Of a stretch of DNA of 64,000 bases, positions 43,290-64,000 are shown piece after piece (position 1 is the first letter of the stretch; each line of letters begins with the position of its first letter). Where the stretch lies: contig NC_059393.1 of the NCBI RefSeq assembly GCF_019703515.2, forward strand, positions 14,013,501 to 14,077,500. The letters are read 5' to 3'. The notes under the pieces were generated by a model that did not search any database, was not told the origin of the DNA, and saw only the letters and a list, made by a program, of their open reading frames with translations. A program made the position numbers and the translations under genes. This DNA comes from Myxocyprinus asiaticus (Eukaryota; Chordata; Actinopteri; Cypriniformes; Catostomidae).

Positions 43290-43560
43290 AATAGTTGCCC
43301 AGCAAACACATAAAGTTCCTTTAATGTTAGCATTTGGTTCCCATTTGGTAAATAATGCTCTAGGAAAGTTCACTTTAGGTTCTATATTTTGTAACCATAA
43401 ACTAACATTCCCAGAATGTTTGCAGGTTTTTGTGTGACAACCTAAAAAGAACCTACACAGAACATTCTCTAATTGGTTATTTTTAGGTTTTATTTTTATA
43501 ACCAAAAAACGAAACTTCCCAGAATGCTGCAGGGAGGTTTTCAAAGGAAAATCTAAAAAA
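43290..43560. repeat. Repeat with degenerate internal duplication
   Basis: CCCAGCAAACACATAAAGTT at about 43299 is an end I recall from fish elements. Inside, ACATTCCCAGAATGTTTGCAG and AACTTCCCAGAATGCTGCAG (first 20 bases of each) show a roughly 110-bp internal direct repeat. Confidence 0.45.
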
Positions 43561-44220
43561 ACTTAGCATTTTTTTTAATCACCATAAACATTTCAGAGAG
43601 GCCGATAGACAACGATGACTGACATTAGTCCAGTACAGCATTTAATTAAATGTTGAAGTAAAGATCACAGTGTATGGATTTTGAATGTATTATAATAAAG
43701 AGATGTGAAAAACAAACATAATACGTTCCCACTACCTTACTCACTGCGTCTGATACATGCACGCATATTTGACCCGCACACGCTTTATTCCTTCGCATAA
43801 ATCTGTGCACTCACTCAATTTAAAATTAACGGTCATTCCGGTGGACTGACTCACTGACTGACATTCATTTATTGATTTTCTCAGTAAATAGTCATTTCTA
43901 GATTTGAGATGAAATACCGATTTGATAAAGATTTGACTCAAATAATAGAAAAGAACATGATGGAGGAGTGTAACCGAGAAGTTTTTTGATTATTGTAAAC
44001 AGCAGATGTCTCCACTAAAATGTTTACTTCAGTGGTAATAAATTAATTTAATGTTAGCTTACTTTAGGTCAATTTAATGTTTTTTCCATTTTTAATGTCA
44101 ATTAATGCCTGGTTTTAAAAATCCTCAGTTGTGTTGAAGTCATTGGCTATTAAAATAAAAAACTAGATGCTATTGGGACAATTAATAATAAGTCAAATAA
44201 AACATGTTTCTAGTAGTAAC

Positions 44221-44532
44221 CAGGGGTTAAACTGGGCCGGAACGAATATTCTAAATATTCCATGCAATTATGTATTTTAACAATTAAATTGAATAAAGGC
44301 ATACATAAATAATGACAGATAAAACATATAACAGAATCCCAGTAAAATTCATTCATCTGAAATAAAAAATAAAATAAAATAAAAAGTTCTATGAATAACA
44401 TACCATACAGGCCTTTTAATAAATCTAAATTTTGAAACACATGTATTTTTATTAAAACTTTGCTATTTGTTTGTGTGTGTGTGGGGGGGGGGGGGGGGTT
44501 CCCCCACCTCCAAAATCCCCATTTAACACCTG
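44221..44532. mobile_element. hAT-type MITE just upstream of dot1l, perfect 8-bp TSD
   Basis: The ends are CAGGGGTTAAACTGGG and CCCATTTAACACCTG. GTAGTAAC is duplicated exactly at 44213-44220 and 44533-44540. The body is 312 bp and includes a GT run and a G-run (about 44483-44500). It ends about 130 bp before the probable dot1l start site. Confidence 0.9.
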
Positions 44533-44599
44533 GTAGTAACATTGAAATAGATACAACTACGTTTTAAGGAATACATGTTAAAAAGGCTTGCCATTCAAC

Positions 44600-44708
44600 G
44601 GTTTGACAAATACACACACACACACACATCCACACGAGCGCAAGTATTTTCTCATAGCCGGTCAAGATGGCGGCGGTCCTGCCGGAGCGGAGCAGCGGCT
44701 CGGCTTAA
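44600..44708 (+). promoter_or_regulatory. dot1l: dot1l core promoter region with YY1-type site and upstream ORF
   Basis: After a short CA repeat (about 44612-44630) comes CAAGATGGCGGC at 44663-44674, a textbook YY1 site of the kind that sits just downstream of start sites in TATA-less promoters. The local sequence turns GC-rich here, and I see no TATA box. The ATG inside the motif opens a 13-codon upstream ORF (44667-44708, stop TAA). The start site is inferred to be near 44660. Confidence 0.6.
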
Positions 44709-44841
44709 TCGATCATTTTGTCTAAATCACCGGGACAGATCGGATCGAAATCGACCAAATATTTACGATCTTTCCTAAGCTTCGTTAGGATATCCTCCGT
44801 AAGATCCTACCGCATTACACCTGGTGATTTTTTAACGGAAA

Positions 44842-44856
44842 ATGCTCCTGCTCTAG
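44842..44856 (+). promoter_or_regulatory. dot1l: Second short upstream ORF in the dot1l leader
   Basis: ATG CTC CTG CTC TAG lies 34 nt before the main start codon. If the leader is unspliced as drawn, two upstream ORFs precede the DOT1L start. Confidence 0.45.
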
Positions 44857-62942
<18,086 letters not shown>

Positions 62943-63214
62943 TAATCATGCGCTGTCAGACTAGACAGTTTTTTGTTGATTGAGTAAATAATATCACTTC
63001 ACTTTAATCATTTTATTGTTACATGACTAAATCATTTGAAGTGGCACTTAGCTGCTTACTTTTCAAAAACAATGAAGTTTCTCGCAGTGTAGTTCAAAGG
63101 CAGCTGTTTCAACATCTCTCTGTGAAACCTTTGACCCCCCGTTTGACTTGTTTTTCTACTCTGCAATGACCCATAGGTCCCCTGTCTGAATTAATTTAGT
63201 GTTGAGGAGTATCG

Positions 63215-63580
63215 CAAGCCAAATTGACTTTTAATTACGTGCAGGATATGAATGGTTGACATAAATATGTAAATTCTTGATATCAGGAAAGGAATTACTA
63301 CTAATGAAAGTGCTAAATTTTGATACCTGTAATTAAATTTGCACTTGTAAAAACTGTGAATTCTTTATATTAAAAAATGATGTCATCACTCGCAGAAATA
63401 CACATTCTTGATATCAAAAATAAGTTGCAGAGTAAAAACTGTAATTCTTGGTATCTGTAACTGCATTTTCACTAGTAGAATTTCACAATGATCTGTCATC
63501 CGCTCCTATTCAAAGCTCAATTACAGATATCAAAAATTAATTTCTTACTAGTTAAGTTTTCCATATCAGCAACGCATTTT
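63215..63580. repeat. Dispersed GATATC/ACTAGT repeat, copy 2
   Basis: It has the same motif order as 23085-23450: TTTTAATTACGTGCAGGATA, CTCGCAGAAATACACATTCT, TTTTCACTAGTAGAATTTCA, GCTCCTATTCAA, TTTCTTACTAGTTAAG. It is interrupted by the SINE and resumes at 63974. Confidence 0.65.
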
Positions 63581-63973
63581 TCTCCCCAATTTGGAATGCC
63601 CAATTCCCAATGCGCTCTAAGTCCTCGTGGTGGCGTAGTGACTCGCCTCAATCCGGGTGGCGGAGGACGAATCCCAGTTGCCTCCACGTCTGAGACCATC
63701 AATCCACGCATCTTATCACGTGGCTTGTTGAGTGCATTCACGCTATTCTCCGCGGCATCCACGCACAACTCACCACGCGCCCCACTGAGAGCGAGAACCA
63801 CACATTATAGCGACCACGAGGGGGTAACCCCATGTGACTCTACCCTCCCTAGCAACCGGGCCAATTTGGTTGCTTAGGAGACCTGGCTGGAGTCACTCAG
63901 CACGCCCTGGATTCAAACTCGCAACTCCAGGGCTGGTAGTCAGCGTCAATACTCGCTGAGCTACCCAGGCCCC
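63581..63973 (-). mobile_element. tRNA-derived SINE, copy 3 (inverted)
   Basis: Read on the minus strand it starts GGGGGCCTGGGTAGCTCAGC, with B-box-like GAGTTTGAATCC, and ends at the A-rich side GGGCATTCCAAATTGGGGAG. AGCAACGCATTT (63568-63579) and AGCAATGCATTT (63975-63986) are the target duplication, one mismatch. It lacks roughly 40-50 bp of the body after GAATAGCGTGAA present in the other two copies. Confidence 0.9.
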
Positions 63974-64000
63974 CAGCAATGCATTTCTTCCATGTAAAAA

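Larger units (their letters stand above)
22781..44600. other. Intergenic region between ell and dot1l
   Basis: No ORF here matches a host protein. The recognisable contents are transposons and relics, listed one by one. Stretches where I see nothing nameable are 26600-27420, 28050-28850, 34780-35300, 38310-40000 (inside the element at 35360-40190) and 42050-42770. Confidence 0.6.

Noticed and set aside
63488..63877. 129-codon frame near the right edge
   Set aside because: It is the inverted SINE read through; the same peptide pattern appears at the other SINE copies.

Overview
The window is vertebrate nuclear DNA, most likely from a carp-family (cypriniform) teleost. It is AT-rich, its genes have many GT-AG introns, and the space between exons is packed with fish-type transposons: Sleeping-Beauty-like Tc1 elements, hAT and Harbinger-like miniatures, TTAA-flanked foldback elements, L2/CR1-like LINEs and a tRNA-derived SINE whose sequence I associate with cyprinids. 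I cannot name the species.

Two host genes are supported, both on the + strand and both cut by the window edges. The first is ell, the RNA polymerase II elongation factor. Nine coding exons from 821 to the stop codon at 19560 cover the protein from the late part of the N-terminal ELL domain to the C-terminal occludin/ELL domain; the first exons lie to the left of the window. The second is dot1l, the histone H3 lysine 79 methyltransferase. Its start codon is at 44890, and nine coding exons to 62937 give residues 1 to 262 with the SAM-binding core; the rest lies to the right. All exon phases join in frame and the splice sites are GT-AG. About 25 kb of repeat-filled sequence separates the ell stop from dot1l exon 1, and I found no third host gene in it.

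Layout. 1-7743: ell introns holding a hairpin element, an outer transposon split by an odd tandem-repeat array, a hAT element with a perfect 8-bp target duplication, and a broken LINE. 7744-13508: four ell exons with relic repeats between them. 13509-16811: an ell intron holding a dead Sleeping-Beauty-like element inside an older element. 16812-19560: the last four ell exons. 19561 to about 22780: likely 3' UTR with a foldback MITE. 22780-44650: intergenic, with nested transposons at 24139-26598, a roughly 5.6-kb LINE with an SGNH-like ORF1 at 29140-34777, and a nest at 35305-41514. 44650-44970: dot1l promoter and first exon with a YY1-type site and two short upstream ORFs. 44971-58776: dot1l intron 1, full of hAT, Harbinger and Tc1 copies. 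58777-62937: the clustered catalytic-core exons. 62938-64000: the next intron, ending in a repeat and an inverted SINE.

Both genes act on elongating Pol II: ELL stimulates elongation, and DOT1L methylates H3K79 over transcribed genes. Their head-to-tail closeness here is notable, but the sequence shows no shared regulation. I saw no clearly new biological system. The items most worth following up are the unclassified tandem array at 1750-4035, the foldback family with constant arms and variable centres, and the inverted SINE pair flanking dot1l exons 2-9.
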